DNA of 64,000 nt. It comes from Halegenticoccus soli (GTDB lineage: Archaea > Halobacteriota > Halobacteria > Halobacteriales > Haloferacaceae). This document shows, one piece after another, positions 34,765 to 42,552 of this stretch. Positions within the stretch are counted from its first letter, which is position 1, and every line of letters begins with the position of its first letter. The translations under genes were made by a program, and so were the position numbers. Location: the NCBI RefSeq assembly GCF_002844195.1, contig NZ_PEND01000002.1, positions 1 to 64,000 of the forward strand, given 5' to 3'. Below the pieces are notes generated by a model. That model saw only the letters and a program-made list of their open reading frames with translations, had not been told where the DNA came from and did no database searches.

Positions 34765-37700
34765 GTGAGACCGGAGGACGAGCGGTACTTCGCGCGGATC
34801 GAGGACCGGCTGGACGAGGCGTTCGAACTCGCCGAGGCGGCCAAAGCGCAGGGCAAGGACCCCGAGACCGAGGTCGAGATCCCGGTCGCCCAGGACATGG
34901 CCGACCGCGTCGAGAACATCCTCGGCATCGAGGGCGTCGCGGGGCGGGTCCGCGAACTCGAAGGGCGGATGTCCCGCGAGGAGGCCGCGCTGGAACTCGC
35001 GGAGGACTTCGCCGAGGGCCGCGTCGGCGATTACGAGACGCGCGAGGGGAAGGTCGAGGGCGCGGTCCGCACGGCCGTCGCGCTCCTCACCGAGGGCGTG
35101 GTCGCCGCGCCCATCGAGGGCATCGACCGCGTCGAGATCCTGACGAACGACGACGGCACCGAGTTCGTCAACGTCTACTACGCCGGCCCGATCCGCTCCG
35201 CCGGCGGGACGGCGCAGGCGCTGTCGGTGCTCGTCGCCGACTACACCCGGACCCTCATCGGCCTCGACGAGTACAAGGCCAGGAACGACGAGATAGAGCG
35301 GTACGTCGAGGAGGTCAACCTCTACGACAAGGAGACCGGCCTCCAGTACTCGCCGAAGGACAAGGAGACGCGGTTCATCGCGGAGCACATGCCCATCATG
35401 CTGGACGGGGAGGCGACGGGAGACGAGGAGGTGTCGGGCTTCCGCGACCTCGAACGCGTCGACACCAACTCCGCCCGCGGCGGCATGTGCCTCGTGATGG
35501 CCGAGGGTATCGCCCTGAAAGCGCCGAAGATCCAGCGGTACACCCGCCAGCTCGACGAGGTGGACTGGCCGTGGCTCCAGGACCTCATCGACGGCACCAT
35601 CGGAACGGACGACGGCGGGGAAGACGCGGATCCCGCGGCGGACGAGGGGGACGACGAGGCCGAAGCCGACTCCGAGGCGAGCGACGCGGCGGACGACGGG
35701 GACGCCGACACCGCGGACGCCGGGGAACCGGCGGGACCCCCCCGCGTCGAACCGGCGACCAAGTACCTCCGCGACCTCATCGCGGGCCGCCCCGTCTTCG
35801 GCCATCCGTCCCGCGCGGGCGGGTTCCGCCTGCGCTACGGCCGCGCACGGAACCACGGCTTCGCGACCGCGGGCGTCCACCCCGCGACGATGCACATCGT
35901 CGACGACTTCATCGCCACGGGGACGCAGATCAAGACCGAACGGCCCGGAAAGGCCGGCGGGGTCGTCCCGGTCGACTCGATCGAGGGGCCGACCGTCCGC
36001 CTCGCCAACGGCGACGTCAGGCGGATCGACGACCCGGAGGAGGCGCTGGAACTCCGAAACGGCGTCGAGGAGATCATCGACCTCGGCGAGTACCTCGTCA
36101 ACTACGGCGAGTTCGTCGAGAACAACCACCCGCTCGCGCCCGCCTCCTACGCCGTCGAGTGGTGGATCCAGGACCTCGAACGCGCCGGCGCGGACGTGCA
36201 GGCGATGCGGGACTCCTACCGGATCGACCTGGAGGACCCCTCGGCCGAGGAGGCGCTGGCGTGGGCGACCGAGTACGACGCGCCGCTTCACCCGAAGTAC
36301 ACCTACCTCTGGCACGACGTCACCGTCGAGGAGTTCGAGGCGCTCGTCGAGGCGGCCGCGGCCGGCGAAATCGTCGGGGACGCTGCGCGGGAGGGTTCGA
36401 ACGGCGATCGGCCGACCGACGATCGGCCGAACAGCGACCGGAGAAACAGCGACCGGGCGAACGGTCGGCGAGCCGACGCGCCGACGGACGGCGTCCTCGT
36501 CCTCGAACGCACGGAGACCGTCCGCCGGGCGCTCGAACGGCTCCTCGTCGAGCACTCCCAGACCCCGGACTCGCTCCGCGTCCCGGACTGGCGGCCCCTC
36601 GTCCGCAGCCTCGGATTGACGGACGGGCTTCGGAAGGAGTGGGACGGCCTCTCAGAGGAGGCGCGCGCGTGGGACGGCGGGAACAACGCCGTGAAGGCTG
36701 TCAACGAGGTCGCCCCCTTCGCGGTGCAGGAGCGCGCGCCGACCCGGATCGGCAACCGGATGGGCCGCCCGGAGAAGTCAGAGAGCCGCGACCTCAGCCC
36801 CGCGGTGCACACGCTGTTCCCGATCAACAACGACGGCGGCAACCAGCGCGACGTGGCGGCGGCCGCCCGGAAGATGGACGATCGCGGGCGGCGCGGCGTC
36901 ATCAACGTCCGGGTCGGCCGCCGGCGCTGCGCCGACTGCGCCGAGCACACGTACAAGACCCGGTGCCCCGACTGCGGCGGCCACACCGAGCCGTACTACG
37001 AGTGCTCGGAGTGCGAAATCGCGGTCGAGCCCGACGAGGCCGGGCGGACCGAGTGCCCCCGCTGCGGGCGGGAGGTCGAAAGCCCCGACTGGCACACGGT
37101 CGACCTCGGACGGGAGTACCGAGACGCGCTCTCGAACGTCGGCGAGCGCGAGGCCGCCTTCGAGATCCTGAAGGGCGTCAAGGGGCTGACCTCCTCGCAC
37201 AAGACCCCGGAACCGATCGAGAAGGGGATACTTCGGGCCAAACACGGCGTGTCGAGCTTCAAGGACGGGACGGTCCGCTACGACATGACCGACCTCCCGG
37301 TGACCGCCGTCCGCCCGGAGGAGCTGGACGTCACGGCCGACCACTTCCGGCAGCTCGGCTACGAGACGGACGTCGACGGCGAACCGCTCCGCCACGACGA
37401 CCAGCTGGTCGAGCTGAAGGTGCAGGACGTCGTCCTCTCGGACGGCTCGGCGGAGCACATGCTCAGGACCGCGAACTTCGTCGACGACCTGCTGGAGAAG
37501 TTCTACGGCCTCCCCCGCTTCTACGAGGTGAACGAGCGCGACGACCTCATCGGCGAGCTGGTGTTCGGGATGGCCCCGCACACGAGCGCGGCGGTCGTCG
37601 GGCGCGTCGTGGGGTTCACGTCGGCGGCGGTCGGCTACGCCCACCCGTATTTTCATGCTTCGAAACGGAGAAATTGTGATGGGGATGAGGATTGTATTAT

Positions 37701-38427
37701 GTTACTCCTCGATGGTCTATTAAACTTCAGCAAGAGTTACTTACCCGACAAACGAGGCGGGAGAATGGACGCGCCGCTGGTCATGTCCTCCCGGATCGAT
37801 CCCGCGGAGATCGACGACGAGGCGCACAACATGGATGTCGTCGAGCGGTATCCGCGGGAGTTCTACGAGGCCACCCGCGAGATGGCCGATCCGGGCGAGG
37901 TGGAAGACCTCATCGCCATCGCCGAGAAGAACGTCGGCACCGACCGAGAGTACACCGGCTTCAGGCACACCCACGACACCTCGAACATCGCACTCGGACC
38001 GGATCTGTCGGCGTACAAGACGCTCGGCTCGATGATGGACAAGATGGACGCCCAGCTCGAACTGGCCCGAAAGCTCCGCGCCGTCGACGAGACGGACGTC
38101 GCAGAGCGGGTGATCGAGTACCACTTCCTGCCTGACCTGATCGGAAATCTCCGCGCCTTCTCCCGGCAGGAGACGCGCTGTCTCGACTGCGGCGAGAAGT
38201 ACCGGCGGATGCCGCTGACGGGCGACTGCCGGGAGTGCGGCGGCCGGGTCAACCTCACCGTCCACCGCGGCTCCGTGAACAAGTACATGGACACCGCGAT
38301 CGAGGTCGCGGAGGAGTTCGGCTGCCGCGAGTACACGAAACAGCGACTCCGGATCCTCGACAGGAGTCTGGAGAGCGTGTTCGAGAACGACAAGAACAAA
38401 CAGAGCGGCATCGCCGATTTCATGTAA
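34765..38427 (+). CDS. polC: DNA polymerase D large subunit (DP2)
   Basis: 1220 residues from GTG 34765. This is the polymerase subunit of the replicative family D DNA polymerase. Conserved regions are YAGPIRSAGGTAQALSV near 130, RLRYGRARNHGFATAG near 360, SRDLSPAVHTLFPINNDGG near 675, zinc-binding Cys pairs (CADC, CPDC, CSEC, CPRC) near 715-770, and the active-site KRRNCDGDED at 967-976 with catalytic Asp residues. Two disordered inserts (acidic at about 285-330; NSDR-rich at about 545-575) are halophile-type linkers. The C-terminus has a second zinc pair (CLDC, CREC) and ends KNKQSGIADFM, a PCNA-binding PIP-like motif. No intein is present, but the DNA of the active site is anomalous. Confidence 0.97.
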   Translation: MRPEDERYFARIEDRLDEAFELAEAAKAQGKDPETEVEIPVAQDMADRVENILGIEGVAGRVRELEGRMSREEAALELAEDFAEGRVGDYETREGKVEGAVRTAVALLTEGVVAAPIEGIDRVEILTNDDGTEFVNVYYAGPIRSAGGTAQALSVLVADYTRTLIGLDEYKARNDEIERYVEEVNLYDKETGLQYSPKDKETRFIAEHMPIMLDGEATGDEEVSGFRDLERVDTNSARGGMCLVMAEGIALKAPKIQRYTRQLDEVDWPWLQDLIDGTIGTDDGGEDADPAADEGDDEAEADSEASDAADDGDADTADAGEPAGPPRVEPATKYLRDLIAGRPVFGHPSRAGGFRLRYGRARNHGFATAGVHPATMHIVDDFIATGTQIKTERPGKAGGVVPVDSIEGPTVRLANGDVRRIDDPEEALELRNGVEEIIDLGEYLVNYGEFVENNHPLAPASYAVEWWIQDLERAGADVQAMRDSYRIDLEDPSAEEALAWATEYDAPLHPKYTYLWHDVTVEEFEALVEAAAAGEIVGDAAREGSNGDRPTDDRPNSDRRNSDRANGRRADAPTDGVLVLERTETVRRALERLLVEHSQTPDSLRVPDWRPLVRSLGLTDGLRKEWDGLSEEARAWDGGNNAVKAVNEVAPFAVQERAPTRIGNRMGRPEKSESRDLSPAVHTLFPINNDGGNQRDVAAAARKMDDRGRRGVINVRVGRRRCADCAEHTYKTRCPDCGGHTEPYYECSECEIAVEPDEAGRTECPRCGREVESPDWHTVDLGREYRDALSNVGEREAAFEILKGVKGLTSSHKTPEPIEKGILRAKHGVSSFKDGTVRYDMTDLPVTAVRPEELDVTADHFRQLGYETDVDGEPLRHDDQLVELKVQDVVLSDGSAEHMLRTANFVDDLLEKFYGLPRFYEVNERDDLIGELVFGMAPHTSAAVVGRVVGFTSAAVGYAHPYFHASKRRNCDGDEDCIMLLLDGLLNFSKSYLPDKRGGRMDAPLVMSSRIDPAEIDDEAHNMDVVERYPREFYEATREMADPGEVEDLIAIAEKNVGTDREYTGFRHTHDTSNIALGPDLSAYKTLGSMMDKMDAQLELARKLRAVDETDVAERVIEYHFLPDLIGNLRAFSRQETRCLDCGEKYRRMPLTGDCRECGGRVNLTVHRGSVNKYMDTAIEVAEEFGCREYTKQRLRILDRSLESVFENDKNKQSGIADFM
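37648..37764 (+). other. Low-GC tract at the polC intein insertion site
   Basis: 39 codons with 49 G/C of 117 bases and 16 of 39 third positions G or C, while flanking polC codons are strongly GC-rich. The encoded protein is normal. The tract covers the active-site CDGDED, with the known archaeal PolD intein insertion point between AAT (Asn970, 37672-37674) and TGT (Cys971, 37675-37677). Both edges are sharp. It looks like a co-conversion footprint or synonymous recoding. Confidence 0.85.
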
Positions 38428-38430
38428 ACC

Positions 38431-38479
38431 GACCGTTTGCTCTGCGTTCGGCCCTTCGGGCCTCACTCGGCAAACGGTC
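38431..38479 (+). terminator. Compound hairpin after polC
   Basis: Outer arms GACCGTTTGC (38431-38440) and GCAAACGGTC (38470-38479) are perfect complements and enclose an inner GGCCC-TTC-GGGCC stem. It starts 3 nt after the polC TAA and is the likely terminator or 3'-end structure. Confidence 0.6.
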
Positions 38480-38494
38480 GATCGATCGCGGTCC

Positions 38495-38580
38495 AACCGC
38501 TCTGCGACGCAGGTGACGTAGCCGCTGTGCGGGTTTGGCTAGCCACTGTGCGACGTTGGCGGTACAACCGTCGTGCGATC
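38495..38580 (+). repeat. Four degenerate repeats after polC
   Basis: The word A(A/G)CC(G/A)(C/T)(T/C)(C/G)TGCG occurs at 38495, 38520, 38541 and 38565, spacing 25, 21 and 24 bp. It is non-coding and imperfect; meaning unknown. Confidence 0.4.
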
Positions 38581-38653
38581 TCCGCGGGCCGCGTCCGCGT
38601 TTTCACCGCCGCGGCCGTTGGCATTTAATTCGTTCGCCGTCGAACGTGTACGC

Positions 38654-38983
38654 ATGGTCGGCGATGGCGGCGAAGAACCCGACGACGTGTCCGAATCGGA
38701 GATCGAACAGCTGAACCTGGGCCAGTCCGTCTACGACGAGGACGGCAACGAGCTCGGCACGGTCCGCGGTTTCGACGAGGCCGGCTTCTACGTGACGATG
38801 CGCGAGGGCATGGAGTCGCTCAGCGTCGAGCACGCGCGGGCCGGTCACGAGTTCGGCGAGGGCTTCCTCATGTGGCGCTGCACCCAGTGCGGCGAGATGG
38901 GCGAGATCGACGAGGGGCTTCCGGACCAGTGTCCGAGCTGCGGCACCCCGAAGGAGGACCTCTACTACTGGACCGAAGACTGA
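38654..38983 (+). CDS. Small rubredoxin-like zinc-ribbon protein
   Basis: 109 residues from ATG 38654. The first 60 residues form an acidic beta-rich domain (LNLGQSVYDEDGNELGTVRG) resembling PRC-barrel-type sequences. The end is a rubredoxin-like zinc ribbon with CTQCGEMGEID and CPSCGTPKEDLYYW. It matches a haloarchaeal family (DUF7130-type). It may bind iron or zinc; redox function is not shown. A TATA element (GCATTTAATT) lies 24-33 nt upstream, so it is transcribed separately from polC. Confidence 0.8.
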   Translation: MVGDGGEEPDDVSESEIEQLNLGQSVYDEDGNELGTVRGFDEAGFYVTMREGMESLSVEHARAGHEFGEGFLMWRCTQCGEMGEIDEGLPDQCPSCGTPKEDLYYWTED

Positions 38984-39085
38984 GTTCCGCGGGTCGAAGA
39001 AGGCCGCGCCTCGCGAGTCGGGGCGGGTCGCGCGTCACGAATCGAAGCGTATCCCCTTTTACCGCCCGCCCGCCACCGGTCGGGC

Positions 39086-39997
39086 ATGGAGATCGTCGTC
39101 TTCGGCGCGGGGAGCCTGGGCAGCCTGATCGGCGGCCTGCTCGCCCGCCGCCACGCGGTCACGCTCGTCGGACGCGATCCGCACGTCGCCCGCGTCCGCG
39201 AGGCGGGCCTGCGCGTCTCCGGCGCGATCGACGCCCGCGTCCGCCCCGACGCGCTGACCGATCTCGGCGGCCGGTCGGCGGATCTCGCGATCGTGACCGT
39301 CAAATCGTACGACACCGCGTCCGCGGCGGACGCGCTGGCCGCCGCGGACGCGGACGCCGCGCTGTCACTGCAGAACGGCCTCACGGAGGAGGCGCTCGCC
39401 GATCGCCTCGACGCGCCGGTGCTCGCCGGGACCGCCACCTACGGCGCGAGGCTGCTCGCACCGGGGCGCGTCGAGTGTACGGGCGTCGGGGAGATCGCGC
39501 TCGGCCCGCGCGAGGGCGGGCGGTCGGCCCTCGCGGCGCGCGTCGGCGAGGCGTTCCGCGCCGCCGGCCTGGAGACCGCCGTGGCGACCGACATGCCGCG
39601 CAGGCGCTGGGAGAAACTCGCCGTGAACGCCGGCGTCAACGCCGCGACCGCGCTCGCGCGCGTCGAAAACGGCGCGCTCGCCGACGGCGAGGCCGCGTCG
39701 CTCGCCCGAACCGCGGCCCGGGAGACCGCCCGCGTCGCCCGCGCCGAGGGCGTTCGGCTGACGGACCGCCGGGCCCGCGAGGCGCTCGACGAGGTGGTCG
39801 AGGCGACCGCCGCGAACCGCTCGTCGATGCTCCAGGACGTCGAGGCCGGACGGCGGACCGAGGTGGACGCGATCAACGGCGCGGTCGTCAACCGCGCCCG
39901 GAGACGCGGGCTCGACGCCCCGACGAACCGAACGCTCGCGGGGCTGATCCGGGCGTGGGAAGCGGGGCGGGGACTCCGGCCGACTGCTCCGGAGTAG
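39086..39997 (+). CDS. panE: 2-dehydropantoate 2-reductase
   Basis: 303 residues, ketopantoate reductase family (ApbA/PanE). Reduces 2-dehydropantoate to pantoate with NADPH for coenzyme A. Rossmann motif FGAGSLGSLIGGLLAR at 6-21, TVKSYDT near 75, the active-site LQNGL near 102 and Lys/Asn in RWEKLAVNAGVNAATAL near 175. A conserved C-terminal SSMLQDVEAGRRTEVDAING block follows. Length is normal. Convergent with the sulfatase-type gene. Confidence 0.9.
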   Translation: MEIVVFGAGSLGSLIGGLLARRHAVTLVGRDPHVARVREAGLRVSGAIDARVRPDALTDLGGRSADLAIVTVKSYDTASAADALAAADADAALSLQNGLTEEALADRLDAPVLAGTATYGARLLAPGRVECTGVGEIALGPREGGRSALAARVGEAFRAAGLETAVATDMPRRRWEKLAVNAGVNAATALARVENGALADGEAASLARTAARETARVARAEGVRLTDRRAREALDEVVEATAANRSSMLQDVEAGRRTEVDAINGAVVNRARRRGLDAPTNRTLAGLIRAWEAGRGLRPTAPE

Positions 39998-40011
39998 CGG
40001 TTCGAACCGCT
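39996..40011. terminator. 16-bp palindrome between convergent stop codons
   Basis: AGCGGTTCGAACCGCT is a perfect palindrome between the panE TAG (39995-39997) and the stop of the minus-strand sulfatase-type gene (40011-40013). It likely ends both transcripts. Confidence 0.55.
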
Positions 40012-41558
40012 CACTCCATGTATCCGAGGTCCTGCAGCCGCTTTCGCGCCTCGTCGTCCATCTCGTCGAGCGACTCGTCGGTCACCTCGACGTCGTCCGT
40101 CCCGGTCCAGGCGCCGCCGGCGGCCTCCTCGAACTCGGCCAGCGCCGCCTCCGTCTCCTCGATCAGCTCGTCGCTCGATCCGGCGAGGTTCTCCGCCTCC
40201 CCGGGGTCGCGGTCGATCCGGTAGGCCTCGTCGGGGACGCGGTCGATGCGGACGTACTTCGCTTCGAGCCGCCGGGCCGCGCGCATCCGCGAGTAGAAGC
40301 GCGAGTCCTCCGGGATCGTGATCCCCGCCTTCCTGGCCTTCTCCTCGAGCTGTTTCAGCTCGACGACGGGCCGCGAGTACTCGACGAACGCGTACGTCCC
40401 GTCGCCGCGCTGGCCGGGGTCGCGGTCGGCCGCGGGAACCGACGCGAACGAGCGGTAGTCCGATGAGAGAAGCGATCGCGTGCGGTCGAGCGTCACCGCG
40501 TCGTCGCCCGGCGACGCCGGAGCGCCGCCCTCGACGCCCAGCGAGTCCAGCACCGTGTGGTAGAGGTCGATGAGTTCGACCTGATCTCCGCGCCGCCCGC
40601 CGTCGAGCGCGGGGTGTTTGACCACGAGCGGGACGTTGACGAGCGGGTCGTACAGGCAGAACTCGTGGCCGTAGGTGTCGTGCTCCCCGTGGAGTTCGCC
40701 GTGATCGGCGCAGACGACGACCATCGTGTCGTCCCACCGCCCCGTCTCCTTGAGGTGGTCGAAGAGGCGGGTGAGCTGGTCGTCGATGTGCGCGATCTCG
40801 GCGTCGTACAGCCCCCGGATCGCCTCCCACTCCTCGTCGTCGATGTCGCGCGCCCCGGAGTTGTACTCCTTCGAGTTCTGGCACACCTCGGTGGAGTCGA
40901 CGCCGGGCGCGAACCGCTCCCGGAACTCCGCCGGCGGGTGGTACGGGAGGTGTGCGTCCATGAGGTTGATGAACGCGAAGAACCGATCGGAGTCGTCGAC
41001 GAACTCGATCGTCCGGTCGATCACCGCCGGCGTCTTCGAGTCGGCGGTCCCGCCGCCGGCGAGCATCTCGTGGGCGGTGTTGCCGAGGCTGACGAGCTTG
41101 TCGGCGACGGCGCGGAGCGACTCGTTGTCGTTCAGCGTCTTCCAGGCCTTCGCGAGCGGTCCTGACAGGAAGTCGCCGGGCATCACCTCGAAGAAGTTGT
41201 CCTGGTCGTCGAACCCGTCGGTGAGGTGGGTGTACGGCGTGATCCAGGCGTTCGAGGAGTAGCAGGCGGTGTCGTACCCCGCCGCGGACAGCGTCTGCGC
41301 GAGCGTGGTCGCGCCCTCGAGGTAGGGGTTCTCCTGATCGGCCCCGTGCTGGTGCGGGTACATGCCGGTGAAAAGCGACGCGTGCACCGGGAGCGTCCAC
41401 GGCGCGGGGGCGACGGCCTGGTCGAACACGGTCGCTTCCTCGGCGAAGGACTCCAGCCCGGGCGTCGTCGGCTCGTCGTACCCGTACGGAGTGAGGTGAT
41501 CCTTCCGGACGGTGTCCATCACGACGAACAGGACGTTCCGGGGCGACTCGCTGCTCAT
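40011..41558 (-). CDS. Sulfatase-superfamily protein (alkaline phosphatase fold)
   Basis: 515 residues. Metal-binding N-terminus VLFVVMDTVRKDHLTPYGY, then the active-site region PAPWTLPVHASLFTG, where Thr replaces the Cys/Ser that becomes formylglycine in true sulfatases and His replaces the usual Arg. Later motifs are FINLMDAHLPYHPP and VVVCADHGELHGEHDTYGH (metal ligands). Thr nucleophiles are typical of phospho- and glycerol-phosphate transferases of this superfamily, so phosphoester hydrolysis or transfer is more likely than sulfate release. No signal peptide; TATA (GATTTAACC) about 28 nt before ATG 41558. Confidence 0.85.
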   Translation of the reverse strand: MSSESPRNVLFVVMDTVRKDHLTPYGYDEPTTPGLESFAEEATVFDQAVAPAPWTLPVHASLFTGMYPHQHGADQENPYLEGATTLAQTLSAAGYDTACYSSNAWITPYTHLTDGFDDQDNFFEVMPGDFLSGPLAKAWKTLNDNESLRAVADKLVSLGNTAHEMLAGGGTADSKTPAVIDRTIEFVDDSDRFFAFINLMDAHLPYHPPAEFRERFAPGVDSTEVCQNSKEYNSGARDIDDEEWEAIRGLYDAEIAHIDDQLTRLFDHLKETGRWDDTMVVVCADHGELHGEHDTYGHEFCLYDPLVNVPLVVKHPALDGGRRGDQVELIDLYHTVLDSLGVEGGAPASPGDDAVTLDRTRSLLSSDYRSFASVPAADRDPGQRGDGTYAFVEYSRPVVELKQLEEKARKAGITIPEDSRFYSRMRAARRLEAKYVRIDRVPDEAYRIDRDPGEAENLAGSSDELIEETEAALAEFEEAAGGAWTGTDDVEVTDESLDEMDDEARKRLQDLGYME

Positions 41559-41581
41559 ACCACCCTTTCCGCCGGAGGAAC

Positions 41582-41590
41582 GGTTAAATC
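41582..41590 (-). promoter_or_regulatory. TATA box of the sulfatase-type gene
   Basis: Minus-strand GATTTAACC, 24-32 nt before ATG 41558. Confidence 0.5.
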
Positions 41591-41670
41591 TCCGGTATTG
41601 ACGCGTCAGTCCTGTCGGGCATCGAAAACGAACGTCGCTTCGCTCCGCCGAATTTCGACGGCTCCCGCGA

Positions 41671-42024
41671 TCAGAACGGGGCCTGCGGGCCTTCGTCGCC
41701 GTCGTCCTCGCGCGTCGTCTCGCCGGGGAACGACGGGCTCATTCCGCCGCCCGCGCCGCCTCCCATTCCGGTGTCCGCGTGGACCGTCTCGATCTCGGGG
41801 ATCTCCTTGACCATCCGGGTCTTGATCGCCTGGATGGTCATCGGGGAGATGCCGCAGCCGGAGCACGCGCCGCCGAGCGCGACGGTCACCTCGCCCGTCT
41901 CGCGGTCGAGGTCGCGGATCGCCGCGGTGCCGCCGTGCATCTGGATCTGCGGGAAGTTCCGGCGCAGGAAATTCGCCACGCGCTCTTTGAGGTCCTCGTC
42001 CGGGTCCTGACTCTCCGTGCTCAT
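41671..42024 (-). CDS. NifU C-terminal-domain iron-sulfur scaffold protein
   Basis: 117 residues from ATG 42024. The Nfu domain spans about 10-80 with the key CSGC motif (GGACSGCGISPMT) near residue 53, which binds a bridging 4Fe-4S cluster for delivery to apoproteins. The C-terminal 35 residues are a disordered Gly/Met/Asp tail. Cytoplasmic. TATA-like CCTAAGAA about 26 nt before the ATG. It is monocistronic and likely supplies clusters to proteins such as the Rad3-type helicases in this window (inference). Confidence 0.9.
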   Translation of the reverse strand: MSTESQDPDEDLKERVANFLRRNFPQIQMHGGTAAIRDLDRETGEVTVALGGACSGCGISPMTIQAIKTRMVKEIPEIETVHADTGMGGGAGGGMSPSFPGETTREDDGDEGPQAPF

Positions 42025-42121
42025 GTTCCGGCTTTGGTGGTCGGCGTTCTTAGGCTTTTGGTTCACGCACACCGCGCGCACCGGCGAACTTCGGGCGCGC
42101 GACGGCCGTTCGCGGCCGTTC

Positions 42122-42442
42122 TCACGGGCGCTCGACGCCGAACACGCGATGCAGTTCGGATTCGATCTCCTCGACGTAGCGCGACAGCGTCGCCTCCAGC
42201 TTCTCGTCGTCGACGAGGACGCCGCTGATCCGGTCTGTCGGGTTCTCGGGGAGGTCGACGCGGAACTCGCCGTCGGCGTAGAACGGCTCCGACTCGTTGA
42301 GGATCTGCTGGTCGATCGCGTGGATCAGCTCGGAGTCGTACGCGTCGTTCATCGTGGTGAACGCGTTCTTGTACGCCCGCTGGAGCTGCGGGAAGTAGTG
42401 AACGTACTTGTCCTCGAACTTCTCCGGGTCGAACTCGGCCAT
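42122..42442 (-). CDS. DUF5783-like small haloarchaeal protein
   Basis: 106 residues, MAEFDPEKFEDKYVHYFPQ. Helical and acidic, with the conserved AYKNAFTTMNDAYDSELIHAIDQQ segment in the middle. I recognise it as the haloarchaeal DUF5783 family; no catalytic or metal motif is visible. A TATA-like TTTTTAGC lies 23-31 nt before the ATG, and the divergent AI-2E-type gene starts 110 nt away. Function unknown. Confidence 0.75.
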   Translation of the reverse strand: MAEFDPEKFEDKYVHYFPQLQRAYKNAFTTMNDAYDSELIHAIDQQILNESEPFYADGEFRVDLPENPTDRISGVLVDDEKLEATLSRYVEEIESELHRVFGVERP

Positions 42443-42552
42443 GGCGGAAAGTGGGCGGGTCGGGGCTAAAAATTGGGCGATGGCGCGCCGGGGTCCGGAT
42501 CCGGATCCGGTGCGGGGCACACCTTTATTCTGTCGCGCTTTCGATACGCGGT

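Noticed and set aside
37648-37764. An intein inside polC
   Set aside because: The extein reading frame is continuous and no intein splicing or endonuclease motifs are present; only the insertion-site DNA is anomalous.
39996-40011. A tRNA T-loop (GGTTCGAACC)
   Set aside because: It is a perfect palindrome between two stop codons with no acceptor or anticodon stem around it.
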